A stretch of DNA of 64,000 nucleotides from Leucosporidium creatinivorum (Eukaryota; Basidiomycota; Microbotryomycetes; Leucosporidiales; Leucosporidiaceae): NCBI GenBank assembly GCA_001600635.1, contig BCKL01000023.1:62001-126000 (forward strand), read 5' to 3'. Numbering within the stretch: position 1 is the first letter of the stretch; the number at the start of each line of letters is the position of its first letter. Below the pieces are notes generated by a model that saw only the letters and a program-made list of their open reading frames with translations, was not told the origin of the DNA and did no database searches. This document shows positions 44,425-56,055 of this stretch, piece by piece. The position numbers were made by a program, and so were the translations under genes.

Positions 44425-45658
44425 CTACAGCTTGCTCCTATCCCTCATATCCACCACCTCGAACCAAGGATACAACTCATTCGGCAAATCCCTCGGCACC
44501 GTAGCCACAAACTCGGGCTTCCTCTTATCCCTGAACGCCTGCACTCCCTCAATCGAGTCCTTTGAGTTACCAGAGACGAACATGGCTTTCGAGTCGAGGA
44601 GATGCTGCCCCTCGGGCGAGGTGGCGCCGCGCCAGACGAGGGCTTTGAGGAGGGCGGCGGAGACGGAGGAGTTGGAGGTGCAGATGTCGCGAGCCATGGA
44701 GAGGGCTGCGGTGACGGTGGCTTCGGGCGAGGGGTGGAGGGAGGAGAAGAGCTGGGTTAGGGAGGGGGAGGAGGCCGGGATGACTTTGGCGGTCTGCGCG
44801 AGGGTGGGGAGTGTGAGCTCGGTCTTCGGTCGAGTCGAAGGGCAGGGTGAGGAGCAGCGAACGCACCATGAAGAGCTCCATCGCCTTCGAGTGGCCGATG
44901 AGCTTCGGCAAGAAGAAGCTACTCGCGGCCTCGGGAACGACTGAGGGTTCGACTCGTTAGTATTCTCGCTCGTCCTGTCACTTGGTGTGCACGTACTGCC
45001 TCGTTGGGCAAAGACGAATCCAATCTTGGCATCCTCCCACGCCAATCGAATGTCAAAGCCGAGGGTCATGGTGATTCCTGCTCGTCCGAAGCCGGTCAGC
45101 TCGGCTCAGACTTCGGCGCTCGCTTCCCGACTCACCGATCCCGATAGCATGGCCGTTGATAGCCGCAATCGTGGGCTTGCGGATCTTGAACGCGGCAAGT
45201 GAGGTCTGTCCTCCTCCGTCTCGGTGACGGGCCATCGTGGGAACTCCATCCTCGCTGTAACGGCCCTTGCTCGAGAAATCGCCTTTGGAGAGATCGGCTC
45301 TGCAGTGCAAGTGAAAAGGCGGTGGAACGTTATGTCAGCACAGAGTTCAGATGACACGAAGTGGGCCAGCAAGGTGTCGGCACGACGCTGCTCGGCGCCC
45401 CCTGCTCGGCGCTCCTCGCTCAAGTTGAATCGCTCACCCAGCACAGAAAGCCTTCCCAGGGTTAGTCTCCCCCTTCAACACCACCACCTTGACCGAATCA
45501 TCCCTATCCAACCTCCCAAAAGCCGCGACCAAACTATCCTTCATCTCGCCGGTAAACGCATTGCGCTGAGGCGGGCGGTTGAGCGAGACGATGGCGATTC
45601 GAGGGTCTTGGGAGTCGCGAGAGACGAGGATCTCGGGGAGGTCGGGATAGAGCGACAT
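44425..45658 (-). CDS. Peroxisomal enoyl-CoA hydratase/isomerase family protein
   Basis: Crotonase-superfamily enzyme, predicted to act on enoyl-CoA intermediates of peroxisomal beta-oxidation. Start MSLYPDLPEILVSRDSQD; VSLNRPPQRNAFTGEM; oxyanion-hole motifs AFCAG|ADLSKGD and AAINGHAIGIG with MTLGFDIRLA; EDAKIGFVFAQRG; VVPEAASSFFLPKLIGHSKA with the usual catalytic Glu position. The protein ends DRSKL, a canonical type 1 peroxisomal targeting signal. About five introns. Isomerase versus hydratase cannot be decided from sequence alone. Same strand as malate synthase, 264 bases apart. Confidence 0.88.
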
Positions 45659-45922
45659 CCTGAGCGGGACGAGGAGGAGGAGGGAGAGAAGCGCAGGCGT
45701 GGAGGCCCCACTTCGAGGAGCTCGGCTTTCGCTCACTGCCGGCCGGCGCTGCTTTTGAACCTCCTCTTTTCGCACGCCTTGTTAGCAATGTAAGGGGACA
45801 AATCGAGTTTGGTATCAGGAGACTTTGATTCACTACAAAGAGAGAGCTATACGAGAGAGCTATCAAGCGGGTCGGGCGCTGAAGCGACCGAGGACCGAGG
45901 TTCGGGGCTGAGCAGGGAGAGC

Positions 45923-48882
45923 TTAGAGCTTAGCCGAGGGGGTCGAGTGCTCGTCGAGGTGAGGACTTTGATACAGGGAGAAAGGGTCAGCGATATTTTC
46001 CCCTTCCTCCGCCCAACGAGCAAAGCGAAAGCCAAAACTCACGTCAAATCGCTCGTCAAGAAATCAGACACAGCCTTCTGCCTAATCTGCTCCTTCAAGT
46101 ACCTCGCACTCAAATCCACGCGCTTCGAGTCCAATCCCGTCTTCTTGACCTTGACCGTCTCCTCATCCAAGATCTTGTCGACGTAGGAAGTGGTGATCTT
46201 CTTGCCTTCGACGGTCGAGGAGCCGTGGTAGACCCAAGACCAGAGCTGGCACCTAGTTGACGAGAGAGAGCGTTAGTGAGATACGAGTGAGGAGAGAAGG
46301 AGAGGACAAACCTGGAGATCTCGGCAGTCGCAGCGTCCTCCATCATCTGCTCGGCGCTATCAGTCAGCTTCCCTTCTTCCTCCTCGCCCTCCGATACAAG
46401 ACAAAGCGACTCACGAAATCCACGGGCACGCAACCCAATCCACCGACCCAGTTGGCACAGTAGTGCAGCAACGCCATGCAGTTGGAGCGCACTCCCGCCT
46501 CGGTGATGCCTCCGGGGACGTTCGTGTTGAGCAAGTCAAGGGCAGTGACGTTGACCTCCTCGCGACGGATGTGGTACTGTTGGAGCCAAATGCGCTCGAG
46601 TCAGCTACCGCTCTTCATCTTTGGCTCCTCCTCCATGCTCGACGCCTTCCCGCCTCCCCTCCCCTCTCCTCTCCTCGCCGCATCTAACGCCCGAAGACTC
46701 ACCTGATTCGGCCCCGTCATTCCCTTGTTGAAAATCTCAAGCGCCACTCCCACCAAAGCGGGATGAGCGACCCAAGTGCCATCATGTCCAGCAGCAACCT
46801 CGCGCTCCTTATCAGCGCGAACCTTGGCGATGGCAGCGTCGTTGCGAGCGGCGTCGTTCTTGATGGGGATTTGTGCCGACATGCCACCGATGGCAGCGAC
46901 ACCGCGCCTTTTGAAAGAGAGGGAGGGGGGAAGGGTCAGCTCTTGCTTCTCGGCGCTCGGGCTCAGCTCGTCTTCCGGACGAGAGACGAGGACAGAGTAA
47001 GGAAGAAGCGAGGGAGAAGGGCCGAGAGGAGAGAGAAGAGACTCACTTGTGGCAAGTCTTGATCAACAACCTGACGTAGGCGTCCATGAAGGGCACGGTC
47101 ATGGCCACGTTGGAGCGGTCGGGGAGGACAAAGTCGGGGTTGAAGCGCATCTTCTTGATGAAGGAGAAAATGTCTGATGTCGCGTCGAGGGTGCAGAGGG
47201 GAGGAGGATGGGGAGGTAAGCGAACGACTCCAAGGCTATCATCTCTCGCGAGCGCTGGAGCGATCTCGGCGCTCCGTCAGCGCCTAACGAAGCAAACAGA
47301 AAGCAACTCACAATCCCACCTTCCACAGTTCAATCCACTCGAATGCTCCCTCAACTCATAGATGATCTCATCCATCTGGAACGCGGCCGTGATAGTCTCA
47401 ATCAAACAAGTCGCGCGAATGCTGCCGCGGCGGATGTTGAGCAGATCCTGGGCCATGCGGAAGATATCGTTCCAAAGACGGGCTTCGAGGTGGTGCTCCA
47501 TCTTGGGGAGGCTGTGGTACATGGACGGCTGGTCAGCTCGGCGTTCGTCCCTGCTCGGCGCTCCCCTCAAAATCGACCCGCCCCGACACAGCGGGAGAGC
47601 AGGAGGGGAGGCCAGAGAGCTGGACGTACTAGAAGTAAGGACCCTGGCCCCTCGCCAACAACTCGGCCGCATTATGGAAGAAGAAGAGCGCAAAGTCGAA
47701 CATCGAGCCGCTCATGGGCTGGCCGTCGACGGTAATGTGGGGCTCGTCGAGGTGCCATCCGCGGGCGCTGTAGTGTGCAGATCGAGCGGAATGGTCAGCG
47801 GTCTGTACTTCAGCGCGCGGGGCGACGCTGATCAGAGGGAGAGCTCGGCGGAGATGACCTGGTCTCGCTCCGTCGGCGATCCCTCCTTGCTCCCCTCCCC
47901 CAGCCAGCAAGATACAGAGCGAGCAACGCACCGAACGATCAACTGCGCAATCTTGTCGTTCAACTTGTACTCCTTGCCATCGGCTCCAGGGTTCTTGAAC
48001 GAGATGGTCCTCTTGACGGCATCGCGGAGGTTGACTTGGCCGTCGAGGTTGTTGGCCCAGGTGGGGGAGTTGGAATCTGCTCGGGCGAGAACATTCATGA
48101 GTTAGTAATGTACTCGTCAACAGCCGGAGCCTCGGGTGCGCTCGCGAGCGACCTGAGGGATGGCCGGCGAGTCGAGTAGCCGAAGGGGCGTGAAAGCGCG
48201 CGTGCGCTCCCGAGCAAGCCACAGAGGAAGAGAGAGCAGTACACACCCTCAAAGTCGGCCATGAAAGTAGCAGCACCCGAGTTGAGAGCGTTGATGACCT
48301 GTACAGCGCTCCCCGTCAGCCATCTCCTTCTGTCCCGCGAAGCTCCCGCTCCGAACTCACCATCTTCCTATCGACCGGTCCCGTTATCTCGACCCTCCTA
48401 TCCGTTAACCCAGGCATGGGTACAGGTCCCTGCCAGTTGGGGTCATCACGAATGTAGGCCGTCTCGGGCAAGAAATCAGGCAAGGCGCCGGCGTCGTATT
48501 TCGCTTGTTGGAGGATACGGCGGTGGAGGAGCTCTTTGCGGGTGGGGTTGAAGTTGCGGTGCAGGGTCGCGAGGAATTGGAGAGCCGGGGCGGTGAGGAT
48601 GGAGGCGTGGGAGGAGGAGACGGGCGCTGTGAGAGAGGGGAGGTGGGGCGTTAGTGTGTGTGTGGTGGAGAGGGAGTTGTAGGGCTATAGCGGGGCGGTA
48701 GATGTAGCAAATCACTATCACCGACTCCCTCCTGCTGCTACAGTCGACGAATGACCGGCTTTCGCCTCGTTTCCCTCCCGCGCAAGTTGAGCATGCGACG
48801 GCCCCCGCTCGCTCTGTCCTGTAGCAGTGTAGAAGGCAGACGTACCGAGCACGTTGACTCCGGGAATATTGTGGTTCGACAT
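45923..48882 (-). CDS. Malate synthase with spliced PTS1 (glyoxylate cycle)
   Basis: Condenses glyoxylate and acetyl-CoA to malate, allowing growth on fatty acids and C2 compounds. Start [13 protein letters not shown] at 48,882. Family blocks in order: [181 protein letters not shown]. About ten introns. The last exon (45,923-45,965, 43 nt) encodes [13 protein letters not shown], a type 1 peroxisomal signal. The preceding intron (45,966-46,042) puts a TGA in frame at the donor, so retention would remove the signal. Confidence 0.95.
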
Positions 48883-49048
48883 GGTGCTGTGTTGCGATTC
48901 GATTCGAGGGAAAGGCAGGAAGGAGAGAGCTGAGAGACGTCGAAGTTCAGATCGTGGCCGGTTCGCGCTGAGCTCCGTCTTCCCCGCACCGAGCCTTCTT
49001 CCCCCATATCTCTCTGCAGCTCACTATCTACAGCTCATTCCAGCTCAT

Positions 49049-50498
49049 CTAAACGCCCAAAGTACTCAACAGCACCCTCCCAATCCTCACTCCCTCGTCA
49101 CTCTCCTTCGCATAGCCCCTACTCTCCTCGGCAACCTCATGCGAAATGACTCCTCCCTTCTCCCTCACATCGATGATTTTGTTCACAATGTCGGAAGTGA
49201 ATTCGGGGTGACCTGTTTTATTGAGATGTAGGAAGGTAGGGAGGGAGGGAGATATGCGCGGGTCGGAGCAGACCGGTCAGCGAGGGTTCGGCTCAGGCTT
49301 GACTCTTGAGATCTGAGCGCGAAGGAAGCTGCTGCTCGTTGGCAGCCGGAGGAGCGACTTGGAAGTCCGACACCAGCACCTGACCGACGGCGGCTCGCCG
49401 CGCCACGCCCCCTCACACTATCATCAAAAGGCAGTTTTTGGACTTCGGCGCTCAGAAACCTCGGCGGAGATAGAGGAGGGACTGACCTTGTAGCGTAATG
49501 ATTCCTACGTTCTCTGGCGACAGAGGCTTGGAAGGATCCACCTTCCTGACCATACCATGGATGTCGCAATCCTTTGTCGAGCCGAGAGAGGCGAAAGAAG
49601 GAGGAAGGGAAGGGACATGGTCGCGGTGCATTTGATGGATCGTCTGCTCGTCTGAGAGTCAGCTTCGGGCGCCACAGAGGAAAAGCGAGAGTAGACGTAC
49701 AAGCTTCTCCCCACCGAACAGCTCCTTCCCCTCCTTTGTCAAATCCAAACTCCTCACGCCAATCTCCCACCCCTTCTCATTGACCTCCACACTGCTCCCG
49801 AACGCTCGAGCGACGATCTGGTGGCCGAAACAGATGCCAAAGATTTTGAGAGTTGGGTTGAGAGTGGGGAGTTGAGAGACGTAGGAGACGAGGGAGGTGA
49901 TCCAGGGTGTGGAGAGGTAGGCGGAGGAAGCTGCTCGGCGAGGATGTCAGCGATTATCGCTTACGTGTGCGCGAGGGTGGAGAGGGCTCGGGAGCAGGAT
50001 AAGGACGATGTATAGTCTGTTGACCTGTCCATCGACTCCCAGCGCCCTTCATACCCTCCCCGCCGAGCCGGAGCTCCGAACAGAGCAACCACTCACCCGA
50101 CCCTGTAATTAGCACCGCATCCGCCTCCTTCACTCTCTCCTCCGTAGGATACACCTGATGCACCGCATCGTAGCTCTCCACCACCAGCTCGGGTCCCAGC
50201 GCCAATGGATCTGCTCCGGCTTGCTGAGCTTCTGACGCAGCAAGAGCGGATGAACGAGCGAGGAGAGTGGAGAAGATGGAGTGGTAGGTGCCAAAGGTAG
50301 AGAGGACTCTGTACGGGGTAGAGAAGCGTTAGCTGTATCTCGATAGGTTGTAGGAGAAGAGAACAGAACGGACGATGGGACGGGAGTGTCTGCGAGCAGG
50401 ATGAGGATGACGAGAGGTTTGGCAGCGGTTGGTGGGAGGGATAGAGTGACGCGGCGAGTTTCCTGTAGCGGTGCAAGTGGTGCTGCTGGAGCGGCCAT
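49049..50498 (-). CDS. Class I glutamine amidotransferase-like protein
   Basis: Free-standing GATase1-domain protein similar to GMP-synthase-type amidotransferases and yeast YLR126C-like proteins. The ammonia acceptor is unknown. Exon 1 MAAPAAPLAPLQETRRVTLS then VILILLADTPVPS; exon 2 VLSTFGTYHSIFSTLLARSS and VKEADAVLITGSG; nucleophile elbow LKIFGICFGHQIVARAFG with the active-site Cys; TIHQMHRDHVPSLPPSF; DCDIHGMVRKVDPSKPLSP; and the catalytic His/Glu pair QGHPEFTSDIV, ending RVLLSTLGV. The first intron uses a GTCCGT donor. The triad is complete. Divergent from F-box copy 2 with 138 bases between ATGs. Confidence 0.82.
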
Positions 50499-50575
50499 TC
50501 TGTATTCGAGTCGGATTGAGGCGATTCGGTCGAAGCGTGAACCGTCGAACGCGAATCGCTCCTTGGCCTCTCGCT

Positions 50576-52345
50576 GTTAACTCGTCTTCCAACTCGACTC
50601 GCTCGTACCAGCCTACAGGACTATATACACGTTAAGATGGCTCAGTACAGCAGCTCTGTACCTCAGCAGTCTCCGCCAGCTCAAGACCAGTCAACGCTCG
50701 AGCGCGAGCTGCCTCGCCTGCCCGTCGAGATCATTTACATGATCTTCTCCGAGCTCGGCGCTACTCTGAAGCAGCCTACGCCCTCCAGCTGGCGCACCAA
50801 CCCCAGCAGCGACTACCACCAGTTTGAACAGACGATCCGAGCGCTCACTCTCCTCCGCCCGCTCTCCTCGCTCGCCCGCGCCATCCTCTTCGATACGCTC
50901 CTGATCAGCAGTGAGAGCAGGGCTACTGGGGTCAACAAAGCGCTCGAGCAGTCCTTCCTGCACCCGGCCTATCGCGACGAGGAGGGAGTCGTACATCCCG
51001 CCTGGCGCGAGAAAGGCTACCTCAAGCAGCTCGTCAAGGCGGTCCACATCACTATCAGCGAGCGCAAGAACCCCAAGAACCCGGCGGGCCCGGGCGTGAC
51101 GCCCCAAGCCATCANGAAGCTCGCCGCCGCCCTCCCCGAGCTCGGCACTCTCGACATCTCGGCCAAGGAGAAGGGCGGCTACATCGACGGAGACATCATC
51201 CAGGCGTTGAGAGGGTTCAAGAAGGTCAGGTCGATGGAGATTCAGGGAACGGGCTACTCGAACGCCGCAGGCATCTTCGCCGAGCTNGAGGGATTGGAGG
51301 ATCTGAAGCTCCAAGGGCTCGGCCNTGGCTTNGTCGNCCTNTTCTACTCCTCCGCGGCCAACGCTCGCTTCCTCGCCCTACCTCGTCCTCCCNCCCCCNC
51401 CCNCTTCGGCGCCCAACTCAGAACGCTTGTCCTCGTCCGCGTCTCCCTCGACCCCGCCTCGACCCTCCCCGAGCTCTTCACTTCCTCAGGCCTCAACCCC
51501 CTTATCCTCCAGCACCTTATCGTGAGCAAACTGATCGGTCCTCCAGCGCTCACCATCCCAGCCTGTCCCTCCTTCGCCATCCCTCCCGAACCCCTTCAAT
51601 TCGCCCTCCAGCCCTTCGTCGCCCACCTCCGCACGTTCCACCTCGACCTCTTCGACGTGCCTCCCGTCACCTCACGCGATGCACGCCTACAACTCACTGC
51701 ACAACGCCTCTACAAAAATGGTCAACTCGTCCTCCCCGACTCGGGCCATCGACCCGCTACCTTCCTCGCCCCTCACTTCGGCCAACACCTCGACTCGCTC
51801 ACCGTAGGAGGACCAATGAACCTCCACGGCGCCGAGTTCTTCCATCAGCTCTCCAACTCGCCCGCTAGGATCAAGCACCTCACGCTCGTCCAATGCGCTC
51901 AGAACTCGAGCAGGTCGGTCGTCGCGGGCATCAACCCCCGAACAGTTCGTCGAGGCGTTGGATACCGAGTGGGCGACGCAGTTGAAGAGGATTGATATTG
52001 CGGCGATGGAGCAGTCGCTTTATGATGATGAGTTGGAGGAGGTCGAGGCGTGGGGATGGGAGGCGGTCGTCAAGATTGAGGAGAAGCTGAGGGAGCTCGA
52101 GGCGGCGAGGAGGAAGGGAGGGGTGGAGAGCAGGATCGAGCTCGTCCACAAAGTTCGTATGCCCGAGCCGGCGAGGAGGGCGTCATCGTCGAGCAAGAGC
52201 GGCAAGAGGATCAGGGATGACGAGGAGGAGGGGGGAAAGAAGAAGAAGAGCTCGAAGAAGTGAGGCGCTCGGTGCTTGGGAGTGGAGTTGCTTGTTTGCT
52301 TGCTTGTGAGGAGGGCGTGTAGCTTGCTTTGCTTGATGCCAATCG
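50576..52345 (+). repeat. Right arm of the inverted duplication (F-box gene copy 2)
   Basis: Reverse-complement partner of 41,155-42,932. Nine ambiguous bases (51,115; 51,287; 51,325; 51,332; 51,337; 51,341; 51,393; 51,399; 51,403) fall at the mirrored positions of those in the left arm. Confidence 0.85.
50637..52263 (+). CDS. F-box-like/leucine-rich protein, second copy, frameshifted
   Basis: Near-identical to the gene at 41,240-42,871. MAQYSSSVPQQSPPAQDQ differs from copy 1 only near the N-terminus, then the same F-box-like LPRLPVEIIYMIFSEL and LRR-like body. One extra A near 51,934 (ATCAACCCCCG against ATCACCCCCG in copy 1) shifts the frame and stops translation at 51,995 after 452 residues. 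The remaining codons to 52,263 still match copy 1 in another frame, including the basic tail. This is either a true disruption or a consensus error beside a C run. The identity and mirrored ambiguous bases make assembly error a real option. Confidence 0.6.
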
Positions 52346-52602
52346 ACTTCTACCCGACCGCTCGTGCTCGTGCTCAGCAGCACTTTCGCCATCGCCGAGA
52401 AGCGAGCGTTCACTTCAGTGGGCGCTACAGAGTAGCTTGGAACACGAGCACATGGCAATTAGGTCTCTTCGTGTACCACCATTAGACTCGGCTCAACGAT
52501 ACCACTCCTAATCAACCTCAGCTCGCGCGTCACTTCGCCGCTCGCTCTCCTGCGCTTTTCTCGCTGTTCTGTACTTTGACGCGCCGTACGGCACTTTGGA
52601 CT
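52264..52602. other. Intergenic: F-box 3' flank and MYND-A leader
   Basis: 339 bases. The first 80 belong to the inverted repeat. No gene supported. Confidence 0.4.
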
Positions 52603-55431
52603 ATGGCAAGGCTATCAACAGAGGATAAAGCGCTGCTAGCCAAGCACGAACGGATTGCGGACGCGACGGAAGCGACTACTGAACGCACCAAGACGGAGGT
52701 GGTTGCGGGCAATGTGATGCAGGAGCTGGGCTTCGGTGCGTAGAACTGAAACTCGTAGAGCTTTGTGTAGTCTGTGCTGACCGTTCTGGCGCTCTCACAG
52801 ACCTCAGCAAGCCCGAGACGAGCTACAAGTGGATGCATCGAGTGAGTTTCTAGCCTCCAGCTATGAAGAAGGCGATGTGAGAACACCGAAGCAGAACGCG
52901 CTTCCCTGCAGATGAATAGGGCTCATCTTCTCATCCTACAGAACTTCAACAATGTCGGCCCGACGCTCGAAGTGCTCTTCCAGACCGAGAATCTCCAGCT
53001 CTCGGCAGGCGTCGTCATGCTGCTCTACGACTTTGTCACCGACGTAGTGCTCACCAGCAAGCTCTTGACGCTCGGTACGCTCTCCCGCTACCTCCGCATC
53101 CAGTTATTGAGCTCACGAGTCTCCTTCGGCGCACAGGCGGATTCGCTCCCTTCCTCGCCTCCCTGCTCCCATGCCCTCAAGATGAGATCTCCGGGACGGC
53201 GCTCTATAGCATCAGCAGGTGCATGGTCCAGCGGGAGAATCTCGAGCGGCGCAAGCTGGCCCTCCTCGTCGCCAAACCGGTCGTCGCTCTCGGTCGCCGG
53301 TTGAAGGCTGGCGATATACGGCTCTTCTTCGTGGTGTTGTTCCTTAGTCGTGCTTGTCCGAACAAGGAGGTCAGCAACAGCAAGACGGTGAGCTGTATTC
53401 TGGCGAGATATCCGTTTCGGCGTATCGCTCACCCTCTCGCCTTCTCTTCGCAGGGCATTGACGTCGACGAGACGCTTGGCTTTCTCATGACATGCTTCAC
53501 CGACCCGTGAGCCCCATCTCAATCACTGCTGCGCAGTCACTGACGCTCTTCTCGCCTTCCATTACCCTCCGCTTCGCTTCTCGGACCTCTCTCAACCACC
53601 CACAGAGCCGCACGAACGCGCGGTGCTGCCTTCACTGCCTTCGCCAAACTCGCAGAAGAGCGAGGTCTTCATGTACTCAAGAGCCCTCGACATCTCCGCT
53701 GCCTCGTCGCCTTCGCTTCTCGCCATCCGCACCGACCGGCTCGCCTACAGGCTCTTCGTTGCCTCTACCAACTGTCGAGCCCGCTCAACAAACCGCTTAT
53801 ATCGGCTGTCAGTCAAAAGACGGTGCAGGCAGCTCAGGATATTCTGTGGGGGGATCCCGAATGGGCCGCTTACGCCAAAGCTCACGGCGAGCAGGCGATG
53901 GTCACCGAGGCGCTTCTTGCCAATATAGGGCTGCAGTGGGGCTGCAGTGGTTCCACAACGCTGTTGACAATCTTGGACCACCCGATTGGGACTTTGAGTC
54001 GGTTAGCCTTTCTTCCTCAGCGCCGTTTCACTCATCGCCGAGACGGCTGGCTGATCTCTTTCTGGCTTCACAGTTCGGCGACGAGCTCGAGGAGATCATC
54101 CAAAAGACCCAGTTTGGTGTCTCCGATGGACTCCGCCACGTGCCAGGCCCGCCTCACCCTCTCACCGGCGCAACAACTCGTCAACCCGACCTCAAGAATC
54201 CAGTCATGCAGATCAGCGACGTGTTCCCGATAGCAGCTGCTGCCCTTCGTAAAGAGGAAGGGGCAGTCTCTCTTGGAGCCCTCGTCATCGACATCAGGCA
54301 TCACCTGCTATTGCACCGAAACGACGAGGCTTACGACTTGGCTGAGAGCAATCTCGACCGCCATCCCGAGTGCCCTTATCTTTACTACGTCCTCACCTAC
54401 AACAGCAAGGACAACCGGCTCGCTTACACCCATGCTGAAGAGGTGTGTACGGTCCTCGCTACGTCGATTGGGCACTTTTCGCTCACGCACATTCGCACTT
54501 CGCAGGGCCTAAAGTTCAGCTCGGCACTATGGCTGGAGCGAGCACTGCACTCGGCAGCAGCGACTCACGCTATCGCCATTGGTATGCGCCACTCTCATAG
54601 GATAGGACATGACGTCCTCGAGCGCTGACCCGCCCCTTCATCAGCCCTCAGCGCCATTGCCGAACCGACCGACTCGACGGTCAAGAGCGCTTCAACATAC
54701 CTCGACATGGCCCACCTCGAAATTTTCATCCAGATCTCTCCCTTGGATGGCGTCAGCTTACGACAAGGCTACCATCAGCTCCTCACCCTCTCCCTCGTTC
54801 TCGACGACTCCCACAGCGTCACGCTCGAGACGCTGGAACCCCATCTCAGACGAGTGCGCCTGTGCGATCGCGTTGATAAGGCGTGGGGTCACACGAGCTA
54901 TAACTCGCCGCAGATGTGTTGGCGGCTGTTCGAGGAACACCTTGACGAGGCGTTAGCAGAGTGGGAGCCCGTGCTCGGCAGGTTAGGGAAGGAGCCATGG
55001 ACGAATGGACAGCGGCCAAAGCTGGAAGATGAGATGGAGAGGCTACAGATTCGTAGTGAGGTGAGTCCTGTTTCTGGCGCGCTGAGACGGAGGTTGAGGT
55101 CGAGTTCGAAGCCGAGCCGAGCAGCGCTGAAGCTGACCTTCTCTCGCCTCTCTCCCTCCCTCTCTCTCTTCTCGTTCGCCCGCCGACTACAGACCAGGGA
55201 AAAGGGCCTCGACGTCTGCGCATTCTGTACCTCTCCATCTGTCTCGCATCTCAGGTGCGGGCGCTGTCAAGGTGAGCTTTTCGGTCTCGCTTGCTCGCCG
55301 CTCGGCTTCAAAGCTGCCTCGCCAGTCCACCGAGCTGACTCTTCTCCCTCACAGTCACGCGCTACTGCAATCGCACATGTCAGAAGGACGGGTGGAAGGA
55401 GCACAAGGCCGACTGCAGGCGCCCAACATGA
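52603..55431 (+). pseudogene. MYND-finger helical-repeat protein, copy A (frame interrupted)
   Basis: About eleven exons. The N-terminal two-thirds is helical and possibly ARM/TPR-like: MARLSTEDKALLAKHERIAD, NFNNVGPTLEVLFQTENLQ, LALLVAKPVVALGRRLKAGD, GIDVDETLGFLMTCFTDP, HVLKSPRHLRCLVAFASRHP. The middle has VFPIAAAALRKEEGAVSLGA and HPECPYLYYVLTYNSKDN. The C-terminus is a MYND zinc finger: CAFCTSPSVSHLRCGRCQ, then TRYCNRTCQKDGWKEHKADC, with all ligands. MYND fingers mediate protein contacts, often in transcription regulators. A tandem 11-bp duplication at 53,928-53,949 shifts the frame between LLANIGLQW and NAVDNLGPPDWDFES, so no single spliced frame was found. If the duplication were an assembly error the gene would be whole. 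I do not recognise the family beyond the MYND finger. Confidence 0.6.
53928..53949 (+). repeat. Tandem 11-bp duplication in MYND copy A
   Basis: Two adjacent copies of GGGCTGCAGTG. A single copy restores continuity of the frame seen in the paralogues, so this looks like a recent slippage or insertion event. Confidence 0.8.
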
Positions 55432-56055
55432 TGGAGCTCGATCTGATCCTTCGCCGGAGGGAGCTCAACTCGCCCAACTCCTCGCATTCGTAGTCTCTTG
55501 AACATAGCACATACATCGCAGTTTTAGCTTATCATTCTGTCCTCAAAATCGTTCAGCATCACACCTGTAGGCGTGCTGGCGAGCTTCTTCGCTTTCGCCG
55601 AGATGGTTCGCGAAGGATTGTCGACACTCGGGGAACTCAGACGGGAGCTTTGTAGGACTGCTATTGATTATAATCTCCCTTAGCTTGCATTCTGGTCGTC
55701 CGGCCGTCTCCGCTTCTTTGCTCGGCGAGAGAGGTCATGGCCTGCCAGTCCGAGTTCGGCGAACGGATGTACTGCACAGCAGGGAAGATCCAGAAGTATG
55801 TCTACAAGCCCGTTGAAGCTGCTGGCGACCTGTTTCGATGTGCTCAGGGGCACCGACTCAATTCGCTGCTCGTCGCGTTTCGCCTCTCTCCCTCGTTCTC
55901 CTCACTCGTCTCTTCATCTCGACTCGTACAGCAGGCTCGGAGCTCATACCCGTCGACCACAACACTCCTGCACTACTCTACTGCCTTCCCAGCTCGCTCC
56001 GCTACTCGAACGCGATCCCTCAACATTCAACGCGTCCCTCGTCTCTCAGCACAAG
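55432..56055. other. Intergenic: MYND-A 3' flank and NNF1 upstream region
   Basis: 624 bases without a supported gene. The right half is CT-rich. A chance frame starting at 55,737 (MACQSEFGERMYC) has no family features. Confidence 0.4.

Noticed and set aside
44945-44960. GGTTCGACTC string resembling a tRNA B box
   Set aside because: It lies in an intron of the crotonase gene with no matching A box or cloverleaf pairing.
50620-50632. TATA-like string (CTATATACAC) before F-box copy 2
   Set aside because: It lies only about 10-17 bases before the ATG, too close to be a TATA box. It falls where the two duplicate leaders have diverged.
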